The notes: generated by a model not told the origin, from the letters alone. DNA of 64,000 bases from Burkholderiaceae bacterium (GCA_023150375.1 JAKLLA010000018.1:92444-156443), one strand, 5' to 3'. Counted from the first letter of the stretch, positions 1 to 10,879 are shown. A program made the numbers and translations.

Positions 1-990
1 GACGAGGCCCAGCAGCGGCTGATCGACCTGACCGGACAGACCGACCTGGCCGCTGCGCGCCATCTCGCCGACCTGGGCATCGATCTGCTCGTGGACCTCG
101 AAGGGCTCGGTCCGGCCCGGCGGCCCACCCTGCTCGCGCTGCGCCCGGCCCGCCTGCAGGTCGGCTGGCTGGACCGCGAGGCCGGCCAGCGCCCGCCCTG
201 GCTCGACGCGCTGCTCTGCGAGCGCGGTGACCCGGCCATCCACGCCTACGCCGAACCGGAGCGGCTGCTCGAACTGCCTCGACCGCTGCTCGGCCCGAGG
301 CGCCCGGCCCCCCTGCCCGGCAGCCCGGCCCACGACGCCGGCCGCCGCCGCTGGGGCCTGCCGCTGCGCGCGCCGGTGCTGGCCTGCACCCGACCGCTGG
401 ACGAGTTCGCGCCGGGCCAGTTCGCCAGCTGGATGCGCCTGCTGCAGGCCTGCCCGCCAGCGGTGCTCTGGCTCGGCTCTCGCCCCCCGCTGGCCCGCCA
501 GGCCCTGCAGGCCGCCGCCGCAGCGGCGGGCATCGCCGCGCAGCGCCTGCACTTCGCCCCCTGGCCGGCACGGCCCGAGGCCGACGAAGCCCTCGCCCTG
601 GCCGACCTGCACCTCTCCCCGGGGCCGGCGGGCGATGCCCCGGCCCTGCTCCAGGCGCTCGAAGCCGGGCTGCCCGCGCTGTCGATGCCGGCCGGCCCGC
701 CCACGCAGACCCTCGCACGGCTGAGCGCCGCAGGGCTCGCCCCGGCCGACCTCGGCGCGGTCGGACTGATCGCCCACGATGTCCAGAGCGGCGAACAGAT
801 CGCCCGCCACTGGCTCGGCCACCCGCGCGAACTGCTGACACTGCACCGTCGCCTCGCCCAGGCTGCGGCCCGGTCCCCCCTCTTCGACCTGCCCCGCCAG
901 GTGCGCCAGCTCGAAGCCCTGCTGCAGGAGTTGCTGGAACGCCCCCCTCAGACGCCCGACGCTGCAGCGGCTGCGCCACAGATCACTTGA
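1..990 (+). CDS. OGT/SPINDLY-like glycosyltransferase family 41 C-terminal region (5' partial)
   Basis: Frame is open from base 1; DLTGQTDLAAARHLADLGIDLLVDLEGLGPARRPTLLALRPARLQVGWL resembles the Glyco_transf_41 pattern DLTG..GIDILVDL.G....R..ILALRPAPIQV. Confidence 0.75.
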   Translation, partial: DEAQQRLIDLTGQTDLAAARHLADLGIDLLVDLEGLGPARRPTLLALRPARLQVGWLDREAGQRPPWLDALLCERGDPAIHAYAEPERLLELPRPLLGPRRPAPLPGSPAHDAGRRRWGLPLRAPVLACTRPLDEFAPGQFASWMRLLQACPPAVLWLGSRPPLARQALQAAAAAAGIAAQRLHFAPWPARPEADEALALADLHLSPGPAGDAPALLQALEAGLPALSMPAGPPTQTLARLSAAGLAPADLGAVGLIAHDVQSGEQIARHWLGHPRELLTLHRRLAQAAARSPLFDLPRQVRQLEALLQELLERPPQTPDAAAAAPQIT

Positions 991-1024
991 AGCCCCGTCG
1001 CGCAATGCTATAGTTGCGGACTTC

Positions 1025-1100
1025 GCCGGTGTAGCTCAGTCGGTAGAGCAGCTCATTCGTAATGAGAAGGTCGAGGGTTCGATTCCTTTCACCGGCACCA
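1025..1100 (+). tRNA. tRNA-Thr (anticodon CGT), CCA encoded
   Basis: 76-nt cloverleaf: acceptor GCCGGTG/CACCGGC, anticodon loop TTCGTAA, T-loop TTCGATT, terminal ACCA. Confidence 0.95.
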
Positions 1101-1107
1101 ATGAAAT

Positions 1108-1142
1108 CAACGGGTTAGCACTCACAAGGTGCTGACCCGTTG
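1108..1142. terminator. Inverted repeat CAACGGGTTAGCAC-tcacaag-GTGCTGACCCGTTG just downstream of tRNA-Thr; possible terminator or integration-associated dyad
   Basis: 14-bp arms with a single mismatch (T/G wobble), 7-nt loop, followed by tgctttct. Confidence 0.5.
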
Positions 1143-1359
1143 TGCTTTCTGGGCCTCATGCATCCTGCTTGCATCCTGTGGTGCGGGGTGCTGCGACGAG
1201 GCGGCACGTGGATAGAAGGAACCCCAGGTCTGGGTCGTCCCCACCCTGCGTCTCGCAGGAGGTGCGTCACATTCCACAGGGTCTCGATTCAGCGCTGGGT
1301 CTGGGCCGGTGGAAAGCGCACGAAGGTGAAAATGCAACGGACAAGAAGCCCGTTTCTGC

Positions 1360-3201
1360 ATGAACCACCCAGCCCTCTCTTCCTTCATCTGGTCCGTCGC
1401 CGACCTGCTGCGCGGCGACTACAAGCAGTCCGAGTACGGCCGCGTCATCCTGCCATTCACGGTGCTGCGCCGCCTGGACTGCGTGCTGGAAGCCACCAAG
1501 CCCGCCGTGCTGGCCGAGTTCGAGGCCAGGACCCGGGCTGGCCTGAACCCCGAGCCCTTCCTGCTGCGCAAGGCCGGACAGAGCTTCTTCAACACCTCGC
1601 CGCTGGATCTGGTCAAGCTGCTGGGTGACCAGGACCACATCCGGCAGAACCTCTACGCTTACGTCCAGGCTTTCTCGCCGGCGGCGCGCGACATCTTCGA
1701 GCGCTTCGACTTCTACACGCAGGTCGAACGGCTGGCCAAGGCCAATCTGCTGTACCTCGTCACCGAGAAGTTCGCCCACATCGACCTGCATCCCGCGGTC
1801 GTCGACAACGCCAGCATGGGCGCGGTGTTCGAGGAGCTGATTCGCAAGTTCGCGGAAATCAGCAACGAGACCGCCGGGGAGCACTTCACGCCCCGGGAAG
1901 TCATCCGTCTGATGGTGAACCTGCTGTTCATCGAGGACGACGACGTGCTGACCCCCGGCAACGCCGTGGTCCGCACCATCTACGACCCCACGGCGGGCAC
2001 CGGTGGCATGTTGTCCGTCGCCGGGGAGTACCTGGCCGAGCACAACCCCCAGGCGCGCCTGACGATGTTCGGCCAGGAACTCAACGACGAGTCCTACGCC
2101 ATCTGCAAGGCCGACATGCTCATCAAAGGCCAGGACGTGGCCAACATCGTCGCCGGCAACACGCTCAGCGACGACGGCCACGGTGGCCGCAAGTTCGACT
2201 ACATGCTCTCCAACCCGCCCTTTGGCGTGGAATGGAAGAAGGTCGAGAAGGTAGTGCGCCAGGAGCACGAGCAGAAGGGCTTCGACGGCCGCTTCGGCCC
2301 CGGCCTGCCGCGGGTCAGCGATGGCTCGATGCTGTTCCTCATGCACTTGCTGTCCAAGATGCGCCCGGCGCACGAGGGCGGCAGCCGCTTCGGCATCGTG
2401 CTCAACGGTTCACCGCTGTTCACCGGTGGTGCCGGCAGCGGCGAGAGCGAAATCCGCCGCTATCTGCTGGAGAACGACCTGGTGGAGGCCATCGTCGGCC
2501 TGCCCACGGACATGTTCTATAACACCGGCATCGCCACCTATGTGTGGGTGCTGTCCAACCGCAAGCCGGAGGACCGCCGCGGCTACGTCCAGCTCATCGA
2601 CGCCAGCGGCTTCTGGCAGAAGATGCGCAAGAGCCTGGGGAGCAAGCGCCGGGAGATGAGCGACGAGCACATCGCCACCGTCACGCGGCTGTTCGGCGAT
2701 TTCACCGAGGCCGAGTTGGTCACGGTCATCGACGCTGCCGGCCAGGCCCAGGGCGAGCCGGTGCTGGTGACCAACACCGACACCGCACCCACTGCGCCCG
2801 AGGGCGGCCGCCTCAAGCGCGTGCCCATCGCGCGCATCTTCCGCAACGAGGACTTCGGCTACACGACCATCACGGTAGAGCGCCCGCTGCGAGACGAAGC
2901 CGGCCACGTGGTCGTCGGCCTGAAAGGCAAGCAGAAGGGCAAGCCCCAGCCCGACAGCGCGCTGCGCGACACCGAGAACGTGCCGCTGGCCGAGGACATC
3001 GGCGCCTACTTCAAGCGCGAGGTGCTGCCCCATGCGCCCGATGCCTGGATAGACGACGAGAAGAACAAGGTCGGCTACGAGATTCCGTTCAACCGCCACT
3101 TCTATGTGTTCGAGCCGCCGCGCAGCCTGCAGGCCATCGACGAGGAGCTGAAGACCGTCACGGCCAGCATCATGAAGATGCTGGGGGAGCTGGCGGAATG
3201 A
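1360..3201 (+). CDS. hsdM: Type I restriction-modification system methyltransferase subunit
   Basis: HsdM N-terminal [43 protein letters not shown] and [11 protein letters not shown]6-adenine MTase motifs. Confidence 0.95.
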   Translation: MNHPALSSFIWSVADLLRGDYKQSEYGRVILPFTVLRRLDCVLEATKPAVLAEFEARTRAGLNPEPFLLRKAGQSFFNTSPLDLVKLLGDQDHIRQNLYAYVQAFSPAARDIFERFDFYTQVERLAKANLLYLVTEKFAHIDLHPAVVDNASMGAVFEELIRKFAEISNETAGEHFTPREVIRLMVNLLFIEDDDVLTPGNAVVRTIYDPTAGTGGMLSVAGEYLAEHNPQARLTMFGQELNDESYAICKADMLIKGQDVANIVAGNTLSDDGHGGRKFDYMLSNPPFGVEWKKVEKVVRQEHEQKGFDGRFGPGLPRVSDGSMLFLMHLLSKMRPAHEGGSRFGIVLNGSPLFTGGAGSGESEIRRYLLENDLVEAIVGLPTDMFYNTGIATYVWVLSNRKPEDRRGYVQLIDASGFWQKMRKSLGSKRREMSDEHIATVTRLFGDFTEAELVTVIDAAGQAQGEPVLVTNTDTAPTAPEGGRLKRVPIARIFRNEDFGYTTITVERPLRDEAGHVVVGLKGKQKGKPQPDSALRDTENVPLAEDIGAYFKREVLPHAPDAWIDDEKNKVGYEIPFNRHFYVFEPPRSLQAIDEELKTVTASIMKMLGELAE

Positions 3202-4541
3202 GCTTGCCGAGGTATAGGGAGTACAAGGACAGCGGAATTCCGTGGCTCGGCGCTGTTCCGCACCACTGGAAGGTCCAGCGCTTCAAGTGGCTCGTCGAGC
3301 GCAACGACGGGGGCGTTTGGGGCGACGACCCCGACGGGTCGAATGACACCGTGGTTCTGCGCTCCACGGAGCAGACTGTCGATGGGCGCTGGCAGATTGA
3401 AGAGCCCGCGAAGCGGCGGCTTACAGAGAAGGACCGACTCTCAGCGCTGCTCGCAGTCGGGGACTTGCTGCTCACCAAGTCGAGCGGAAGTGCGCTGCAC
3501 ATCGGCAAGACCACGCTGGTAGACGCGCGGGTGGCGGAGTTGAGCGCCTGCTACTCCAACTTTATGCAGCGTATCCGTGTCGGAGCCGGGTTGTCGCCAA
3601 AGGTTGCGTGGTACATCCTGAACAACAGCTTGGCGCGCGATCAGCTAGACCTGCTGTCCAACTCCACGACGGGACTGGCTAATCTCAACGGCACCATCAT
3701 TGGGGACTTGGTGCTGGCTGTCGCACCTCAGGAAGAACAAACCGCCATCGCCGCCTTCCTCGACCGCGAAACCGCCAAGATTGATGCGCTGATTGCCGAG
3801 CAGGAAAAGCTCATCGCCCTGCTGGCCGAAAAGCGCCAAGCCACCATCTCCCACGCCGTCACCAAGGGCCTCGACCCCAGGGCGCCGATGAAGGATTCCG
3901 GGGTGGCGTGGTTGGGGGAGGTGCCGGCGCATTGGGACGTGCGGCCACTGAAACACTTGGTCCAGCTGAAGAGCGGTGGAACACCAAGCAAAGAGAACCC
4001 GGCGTATTGGGACGGTGGTATTCCATGGGCGTCTGCAAAGGACTTGAAGGTCGAGCAGCTTCATGACACTGCCGACCATATCTCTCAGGCAGCAGTTGAC
4101 GACGGAGCCGCGAGCTTGGTACCGCAAGGTGCAGTCTTGGTGGTCGTCCGTGGAATGATTTTGGCTCGCATGTTCCCGGTAGTTGAGGCAACTTGTCCCA
4201 TGGCAATCAATCAAGACCTGAAGGCCGTAGTCCCGAATCGAGGACTGGACACCTCATTTCTTGCGTGGTTGCTGCGAGGCAGCGCTACTGAATCACTGAC
4301 TCGACTAGATGAAGCCGGACATGGAACCAAAGCCTTGCGAATGGATGCATGGACATCCATGTGTCTTCCGATTCCGCCGCAGCCCGAACAGCTGAAGTTG
4401 GCAGAGTTCATTTCGGCGGAGACAGCAAAGCTGGACTCGCTTTGCACAGAAGCCGACAAAGCAGTCACGCTGCTCAAGGAGCGCCGCAGCGCCCTCATCG
4501 CCGCCGCGGTCACTGGCCAAATCGATGTGCGCAACGCCTAA
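3198..4541 (+). CDS. hsdS: Type I restriction-modification specificity subunit
   Basis: ATGA overlap with hsdM; two half-repeats [15 protein letters not shown] and [15 protein letters not shown], each followed by a TRD and a helical spacer ([36 protein letters not shown]). Confidence 0.93.
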   Translation: MSLPRYREYKDSGIPWLGAVPHHWKVQRFKWLVERNDGGVWGDDPDGSNDTVVLRSTEQTVDGRWQIEEPAKRRLTEKDRLSALLAVGDLLLTKSSGSALHIGKTTLVDARVAELSACYSNFMQRIRVGAGLSPKVAWYILNNSLARDQLDLLSNSTTGLANLNGTIIGDLVLAVAPQEEQTAIAAFLDRETAKIDALIAEQEKLIALLAEKRQATISHAVTKGLDPRAPMKDSGVAWLGEVPAHWDVRPLKHLVQLKSGGTPSKENPAYWDGGIPWASAKDLKVEQLHDTADHISQAAVDDGAASLVPQGAVLVVVRGMILARMFPVVEATCPMAINQDLKAVVPNRGLDTSFLAWLLRGSATESLTRLDEAGHGTKALRMDAWTSMCLPIPPQPEQLKLAEFISAETAKLDSLCTEADKAVTLLKERRSALIAAAVTGQIDVRNA

Positions 4542-4566
4542 GAACCACAAGACTAGGGAGAAACCC

Positions 4567-6684
4567 ATGAGCCACACGCTCACCGCCAAGGAACAGTCGC
4601 TCGCCAAAATCTTCAGCGACGACTACGTCTTCACCATTCCTGGCTACCAGCGGCCGTATGCCTGGGGCAAAGAGCAGGCGCAGGAACTGCTCGATGACCT
4701 GCTTGGCGCCCTCGCGGCCGCACCACAGCAACTCAGCGACGCCGCGCCGTACTTCCTCGGCAGCATCGTGCTCATCAAGGCCGAAGCGACGCCCGAAGCC
4801 ACCGTGGTGGACGGCCAGCAGCGGCTGACGACGTTGACCCTGCTTCTGTCGGCCATCCGGGCCACAGTCGGTGATGACGAACTTCAGAAGGACATCACCG
4901 GCTGCATCTACGAGAAGGGCAGTCTGGTGAAGGGCACGCAGGCCCGCTACCGCCTGCTGCTGCGCGAACGCGACCGCGACTTCTTCCGCCAGTACGTGCA
5001 GCATGAGAACGGCCTGCAGGCGCTGGCTCAGGTCAACACGGTGCTGCCCGATGCGCAGGGCCGCCTGCGCGCGAACGCCCAGGTATTCATGGAGGGGCTG
5101 GCCAAACTGTCGCAATCGGAGCTGGTGCGACTGGTGCAGTTCGTCATCACGCGCTGCTACCTGGTGACGGTGGCGACGCCCGACCTGGATTCGGCGTACC
5201 GCATCTTCGGCGTGCTCAACAGCCGCGGCCTGGACCTGAGCGCCACCGACATCCTCAAGGCCGAAATCATCGGCGGCATCGCACCGGCGCTGCGCGACGC
5301 CTACACGAAGAAGTGGGAAGACGAAGAAGAGGACCTCGGCCGAGAAGAGTTCGGTGACCTGTTCAGCCACATCCGCATGGTCTACCGCAAGGCCAAGCCC
5401 CAGGGCACGTTGCTGAAGGAATTCAAGGAACACGTCGTGCCGGCCAAACAGCCGCAACAGTTTGTCGACGAAGTGCTGTTGCCAATGGCTCAGGCCTTCA
5501 GCGAGCTGCGTGACGCCGACTACGCCAGCACCCACCACGCCGAGCAGGTGAACGAAACCCTGCGGTGGCTGAACCGCCTGGAGTTCAAGGATTGGGTGCC
5601 CCCGGCCTTGACCTTCTTCGTGCGGCATCGCCAGAAGCCCGAAGCCGTGCTGGGCTTCTTCCGGGACCTGGAGCGGCTGGGTTACTCGATGCTCGCGCGA
5701 AAGACGGGCGTCAATGAGCGCATCGAGCGATTTTCCGCGCTGACCATCGCCGTCGAGTCTGGCGCCGACCTATCCCTGTTGACCTCGCCCCTGCAGCTTT
5801 CGCAGGAGGAGCAGTACCAAACCTACACTGCGTTGAGTGGACCGCTGTACGAGACCCATTCGCCCCGGGCGTTGGCGTTGCTGCTCCTGCGACTGGACCA
5901 CCTGATGTCCGACGGCAGCGCCAGCTACCAGCACGACGTGGTTTCAGTTGAACATGTCATGCCCCAGCAACCTGCGCCGAACAGCCAATGGGCGACCTGG
6001 GTGCCCGACAAGGTGGCACATCAGTTGTGGGTCCATCGCCTCGGCAATCTGGCCCTGCTGAGTCGCAAGAAGAACAGCTCAGCGAGCAACCGCGACTTCG
6101 GCTGGAAGAAGTCGGCCTACTTCACCAAGGGTGGCACGAGCGCGTTTGCGCTGACCACGCAGGTTCTGCAGCACGAGGACTGGACCGTCGATGTCATGCA
6201 ACAGCGTCAGGACGCCTTGCTTGCGAAGCTGGAAGCCCATTGGCGCCTTCAGGACCGCAAGAGCAAGGCGGAGCTTGCCGACGCCCTGCTCGCTGAACTG
6301 GAAGGCGCGGGGAGCGCCGTCCTCTTCGAACTCGAAAACACACGACACGGCCTAGCGGCCATGGCAAGGGAGAACGGCGAAGCTTTCACCGTGCTGGCCG
6401 GGTCGCAAGCCAAGCTCGATTGGTCGGGCCAGCCTCATTCCTACCTTCAGCTGAGAGAGGACCTGCGAAGTTCGGGGGCACTGAAACTGTCCGAAGACGG
6501 AACCCATCTCATCTTTTCCAACGACACGGACTTCAAGAGTCCGAGTGCCGCGTCAGCCACCGTTCTCGGTCGTACAGACAACGGTCGGACAACATGGCGG
6601 CTAAAGGGAACCACCATCACCTATGCAGCCTGGCAGGACAACCTGCCGGGCAATCAGCCTGCAACAGGCCGGGCTGAGGTCTAA
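4567..6684 (+). CDS. DUF262 + DUF1524 (GmrSD-like) protein encoded inside the type I R-M operon
   Basis: IPGYQRPYAWGKEQAQELLDDL and VVDGQQRLTTLTLL (DUF262); SVEHVMPQQ...HRLGNLALLSRKKNSSASN (DUF1524 HNH-like). Confidence 0.85.
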   Translation: MSHTLTAKEQSLAKIFSDDYVFTIPGYQRPYAWGKEQAQELLDDLLGALAAAPQQLSDAAPYFLGSIVLIKAEATPEATVVDGQQRLTTLTLLLSAIRATVGDDELQKDITGCIYEKGSLVKGTQARYRLLLRERDRDFFRQYVQHENGLQALAQVNTVLPDAQGRLRANAQVFMEGLAKLSQSELVRLVQFVITRCYLVTVATPDLDSAYRIFGVLNSRGLDLSATDILKAEIIGGIAPALRDAYTKKWEDEEEDLGREEFGDLFSHIRMVYRKAKPQGTLLKEFKEHVVPAKQPQQFVDEVLLPMAQAFSELRDADYASTHHAEQVNETLRWLNRLEFKDWVPPALTFFVRHRQKPEAVLGFFRDLERLGYSMLARKTGVNERIERFSALTIAVESGADLSLLTSPLQLSQEEQYQTYTALSGPLYETHSPRALALLLLRLDHLMSDGSASYQHDVVSVEHVMPQQPAPNSQWATWVPDKVAHQLWVHRLGNLALLSRKKNSSASNRDFGWKKSAYFTKGGTSAFALTTQVLQHEDWTVDVMQQRQDALLAKLEAHWRLQDRKSKAELADALLAELEGAGSAVLFELENTRHGLAAMARENGEAFTVLAGSQAKLDWSGQPHSYLQLREDLRSSGALKLSEDGTHLIFSNDTDFKSPSAASATVLGRTDNGRTTWRLKGTTITYAAWQDNLPGNQPATGRAEV

Positions 6685-6686
6685 GG

Positions 6687-9600
6687 ATGGCGCTGCACCA
6701 GGAAGTTCACTTCGAGGCGGAAATCTGCCAGCACCTGGCAGCGCACGGCTGGCTGTACGCCGAAGGCGACGCCACCCACTTCGACCGCACTCATGGCCTG
6801 TTCACGCCAGACCTCCTGGCTTGGGTGGAAGCGACCCAGCCCGAGAGTTGGCAGCGCCTACACAAGACCCTCGGAGCCGCACTGCCTAAGGTGTTGGCCG
6901 AACGCGTTCGCAAGAACATGAACGAACGCGGCACCTTGGACGTGCTGCGACGTGGCGTTGAGATGCTGGGCTTGAAAGAGCCCCTGTCCCTGGCGCAATT
7001 CAAGCCGGCCCTGGCCATTAATCCCGCCATCCAGGCGCACTACGCGGCCAACCGCCTGCGGGTGGTACGGCAAGTGACTCATTCGCCAAACAACCCGAAG
7101 GCCGAGCTGGACCTGGTGCTGTTCGTCAACGGCATCGCGGTGGCGACCGCCGAGCTCAAGTCCGACTTCACGCAGAGCGTGCACGACGCGGTCGACCAGT
7201 ACCGCTTCGACCGGCACCCGCAGCCCAAGGGCGGCGTGCTGGAGCCACTGCTGGGCTTCCCAGGCGGGGCCTTGGTGCACTTCGCCGTCAGCCAGTCGGA
7301 AGTGATGATGACGACCCGGCTGGCCGGGCCGGCCACGACCTTCCTGCCGTTCAACCGGGGCAACGCCGGTGGCGCCGGCAACGCACCCAATCCGGACGGC
7401 TTCGCTACCGCCTACCTGTGGGAAGAAGTCTGGGCCCGCGAGAGCTGGCTGGACATCCTGCACCGCTACTGCACGGCCAAGCGCGACGACAAGAAGCAGC
7501 TGAAGGCGGTCATCTTCCCCCGCTACCACCAGCTCGACGCCACCCGACGATTGGTGGCCGACGTTCTGGCCAACGGTCCTGGTCAGCGCTACCTGATTCA
7601 GCACTCGGCCGGCTCGGGCAAGACGAACAGTATTGCGTGGACCGCCCACTTCCTGGCCGACCTGCACGACGCCGAACATAAGAAGCTGTTCGACAGCGTT
7701 CTGGTCGTATCGGACCGCAACGTGCTGGATGCCCAGTTGCAGGAAGCCATCTTCGACTTCGAGCGCACGACGGGCGTGGTGGCCAGCATCACCCACGAGC
7801 ACGGCAGCAAGAGCGCGCAGCTCGGCCAGGCGCTGAAGGAAGGCAAGAAAATCATCGTCTGCACCATCCAGACCTTCCCGTTTGCGCTGGCGGCGGTGCA
7901 GGAACTGGCGGCGACCGAAGGCAAACGCTTCGCGGTCATCGCGGATGAGGCGCACAGCTCGCAGAGTGGAGAGGCGGCGGCCAAGCTGAAGCAGTTGCTG
8001 TCGGCGCAGGAATGGGCCGAACTGCAAGACGGCGGTGAGGTCGACACCGAGGCCTTGCTGGCCGCGCAGATGGAAGCCCGTGCCAACGTGAAGGGGCTGA
8101 CCTACGTCGCCTTCACGGCGACACCCAAAGCGAAGACGCTGGAGCTCTTCGGCCGCCCCGGGCCGGACGGGCTACCGATGCCCTTCCATGTCTACTCGAT
8201 GCGCCAGGCCATCGAGGAGGGCTTCATCCTCGACGTGCTGAAGAACTTCACCAGCTACAAGCTGGCCTTCAAGCTCGCGCACGGCGGCCAGGAATACGAC
8301 GAGAAGCAGGTCGAGCGCAGCACCGCAATGAAGGGCATCATGCAGTGGGTCCGGCTGCATCCCTACAACATTGCGCAAAAGGTGCAGCTCGTCGTCGAGC
8401 ACTACCGCGAGAACGTACAACCACTGCTGGCAGGACGTGCCAAGGCCATGGTGGTGGTCGGCAGCCGCAAGGAGGCGGTGCGCTGGCAGAAGGCCATCCG
8501 CGCCTACATCGCGCAGCGCAACTACCCCCTGGGCGTACTGGTGGCCTTCTCGGGCGAGGTGAACGACCCGGAGAGCTACCCGCAGGCGGTCTCCGAAACC
8601 AGCAAGGACTTGAATCCGGGCCTGAAGGGCCGCGACATCCGCGACGCCTTCAACGAGACCGACTACCACCTGCTGCTGGTGGCCAACAAGTTCCAGACGG
8701 GTTTCGACCAACCGCTGCTGTGCGGCATGTACGTCGACAAGATGCTCGGCGGCATCCAGGCCGTGCAGACGCTGTCACGCCTGAACCGTGCTCATCCCGG
8801 CAAGGACACGACCTACATCCTCGACTTCGTCAACGATTCCGCCGACATCCTGAAGGCCTTCAAGACCTACTACGAGACCGCCGAGCTGGAAGCCGCGACC
8901 GACCCGCACCGGGTCTACGACCTGCGCGCCAAGCTCGATGCCACGGGCTACTACGACGACTTCGAGGTGGACCGGGTCGCCAAGGTCGACCTCGACCCTC
9001 AGGGCACCCAGAAGCAGCTCGACGCCGCCATCGCCCCGGTCGCCGACCGGCTTCTGAAGCGCTACAAGTCACTGCAGCAGGAGAAGGCGGCGGCCGAGGT
9101 GGCGGGCGACGACAAGGTGGCCAAGGTCGCCAAGGACGCGCTCGATGCCCTCGTGCTGTTCAAGAACGACATGGGCGCCTATGTGCGCCTGTATGCTTTC
9201 CTGAGCCAGATCTTCGACTACGGCAACACCGACATCGAGAAGCGCTTTCTGTTCTTCAAGCGCCTCCTCCCGCTGCTCGACTTCGGACGCGAACGCGACA
9301 CCGTCGACCTGAGCAAGGTGGTCCTGACGCATCACACGCTGAAGGACCATGGCAAGCAACCCATGGCCTTGAACCAGGACGGCCGCTACAGACTCCCGCC
9401 GATGGACGCGGTGGGCAGTGGCAGCGTGCAGGAAAAGCAGCAGGCCTACCTGGTCGAAATCATCCAGAAGGTGAACGGCCTGTTCGAGGGCGAGCTGACC
9501 GACGACGACCAGCTCGTCTACGTCAACGGCGTGCTCAAGGGCAAGCTGCTGGAGAACGAGACCCTGGTGCAGCAGGCGGCCAGCAACAGCAAGGAACAGT

Positions 9601-9779
9601 TCTCCAGCTCGCCCGACCTGAACCAGGCTCTAATGGACGCCATCATGGATGCCTTCGAGGCACACCAGACCATGAGCACGCAGGCGCTGGGGTCCGAGCG
9701 GGTGCGCGAGGGACTGAAGGGCATTCTGCTGGGACCGGCGCAGTTGTACGAGGCGCTGCGGGCTCGGGCGCCGGGGTGA
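6687..9779 (+). CDS. hsdR: Type I restriction-modification endonuclease/translocase subunit
   Basis: N-terminal nuclease region ...VATAELKSDFTQ; Walker A HSAGSGKTNSIAW; DEAHSSQSG; TYVAFTATPKAKTLELFG; 1030 aa. Confidence 0.95.
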   Translation: MALHQEVHFEAEICQHLAAHGWLYAEGDATHFDRTHGLFTPDLLAWVEATQPESWQRLHKTLGAALPKVLAERVRKNMNERGTLDVLRRGVEMLGLKEPLSLAQFKPALAINPAIQAHYAANRLRVVRQVTHSPNNPKAELDLVLFVNGIAVATAELKSDFTQSVHDAVDQYRFDRHPQPKGGVLEPLLGFPGGALVHFAVSQSEVMMTTRLAGPATTFLPFNRGNAGGAGNAPNPDGFATAYLWEEVWARESWLDILHRYCTAKRDDKKQLKAVIFPRYHQLDATRRLVADVLANGPGQRYLIQHSAGSGKTNSIAWTAHFLADLHDAEHKKLFDSVLVVSDRNVLDAQLQEAIFDFERTTGVVASITHEHGSKSAQLGQALKEGKKIIVCTIQTFPFALAAVQELAATEGKRFAVIADEAHSSQSGEAAAKLKQLLSAQEWAELQDGGEVDTEALLAAQMEARANVKGLTYVAFTATPKAKTLELFGRPGPDGLPMPFHVYSMRQAIEEGFILDVLKNFTSYKLAFKLAHGGQEYDEKQVERSTAMKGIMQWVRLHPYNIAQKVQLVVEHYRENVQPLLAGRAKAMVVVGSRKEAVRWQKAIRAYIAQRNYPLGVLVAFSGEVNDPESYPQAVSETSKDLNPGLKGRDIRDAFNETDYHLLLVANKFQTGFDQPLLCGMYVDKMLGGIQAVQTLSRLNRAHPGKDTTYILDFVNDSADILKAFKTYYETAELEAATDPHRVYDLRAKLDATGYYDDFEVDRVAKVDLDPQGTQKQLDAAIAPVADRLLKRYKSLQQEKAAAEVAGDDKVAKVAKDALDALVLFKNDMGAYVRLYAFLSQIFDYGNTDIEKRFLFFKRLLPLLDFGRERDTVDLSKVVLTHHTLKDHGKQPMALNQDGRYRLPPMDAVGSGSVQEKQQAYLVEIIQKVNGLFEGELTDDDQLVYVNGVLKGKLLENETLVQQAASNSKEQFSSSPDLNQALMDAIMDAFEAHQTMSTQALGSERVREGLKGILLGPAQLYEALRARAPG

Positions 9780-9852
9780 TTCAGGGTAGCGATAATCCAG
9801 TCCCTTGCAGGCAGGCCTGCACTGCACGCGCAGCCCCTCCGAAGGAACGTCG

Positions 9853-10830
9853 ATGTGCTACAGCGCCCAGGTGGTGGCCGACTACAAGCGCTACGTGCAA
9901 CGGTTCGGCGCAGTGATCGACCTGCCAGCCTTCTACGACACCTTCTGGCGCCGCAGCCAGGGCGCCCGGCTGAAGTTTCCGAAGGCCATGGAAGACGCCT
10001 TCCTGGCTGCGCAGACCGGGATCGAGGTCGAGATCCGCGCCCTGATCGAGTCCTGGCGGACCGGACAGGCCGCCCAGCTCGAGCAGATGCTGTTCGCGCA
10101 GAAGAAGCGCCTGGCCGAGGCCGAGCGCAAGCTGCAGACCCGGGTGACTCAGGCGGCGACCGAGAGCCGGCGCATCGCCAGCGACAAGATGGCCTGGGCC
10201 ATGACCAGGCTGGCCGACCTGTGGCGAAGCGAGCCGCAGGCCCGCGACCACCGGATCTTCCCGGGCTGGTACGCCCCGGTGATGGTCTGGGAGGACGGGC
10301 GACGCGTCGTGCGGCCGATGCGCTACCAGTGCCGCCCGGCAGGCAAGCCCGCTACACACGACCAGAAGTTTCCAGGCACCTACAACGCCCGGCGCGACAA
10401 CCTGGAAGGTTTCTGGAAGGGCCAGTTCGGCCACACCCACGGCGTGATGCTGGTGAACGCCTTCTACGAGAACGTGGCGCGCCACCAGGTCGAACATCGC
10501 GAGCTGGCGCCTGGCGAGCGGCCCGAGAACCTGGTACTGGAGTTCCGGCCCCGTCCGGCGCAGGAGATGCTGGTGGCCTGCCTGTGGTCACGCTGGCAGG
10601 CACCAGGCGCGCCAGGAGCGCCGGGCGAGCCGGATCTGCTGTCTTTCGCGGCGATCACCGACGAGCCACCCGAGGAGGTGGCCGCCGCCGGCCACGACCG
10701 CTGCATCGTGCCGATCCGGCCCGAGCTGGTCGACGCCTGGCTGAATCCCGACCCGCAGCGCCTGCGCGCACAGTACGCCATCCTGGACGACCGGCCGCGG
10801 CCGTACTACGCGCATCGGCTGGCGGCATGA
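9853..10830 (+). CDS. Divergent SRAP (YedK/HMCES-like) domain protein with helical insertion
   Basis: Starts MCYSAQ (catalytic Cys2 after Met removal); YNARRDN, GVMLVNAFYEN and HDRCIVPI match the order of SRAP motifs; central coiled-coil-like segment. Confidence 0.65.
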   Translation: MCYSAQVVADYKRYVQRFGAVIDLPAFYDTFWRRSQGARLKFPKAMEDAFLAAQTGIEVEIRALIESWRTGQAAQLEQMLFAQKKRLAEAERKLQTRVTQAATESRRIASDKMAWAMTRLADLWRSEPQARDHRIFPGWYAPVMVWEDGRRVVRPMRYQCRPAGKPATHDQKFPGTYNARRDNLEGFWKGQFGHTHGVMLVNAFYENVARHQVEHRELAPGERPENLVLEFRPRPAQEMLVACLWSRWQAPGAPGAPGEPDLLSFAAITDEPPEEVAAAGHDRCIVPIRPELVDAWLNPDPQRLRAQYAILDDRPRPYYAHRLAA

Positions 10831-10879
10831 GGAGGCCGACCGGCCGTGCGCGAGCCGATGGCGACCCACGGGTCGAGCG

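Noticed and set aside
1267-2373. Long antisense ORFs in the track opposite hsdM and most other genes (e.g. 1267-2373 -, 13332-15311 -, 58100-62752 +, 51386-55903 +)
   Set aside because: GC-rich shadow ORFs; translations are low-complexity (Arg/Ala/Gly/His-rich) with no family motifs, while the opposite frame has clear domains.
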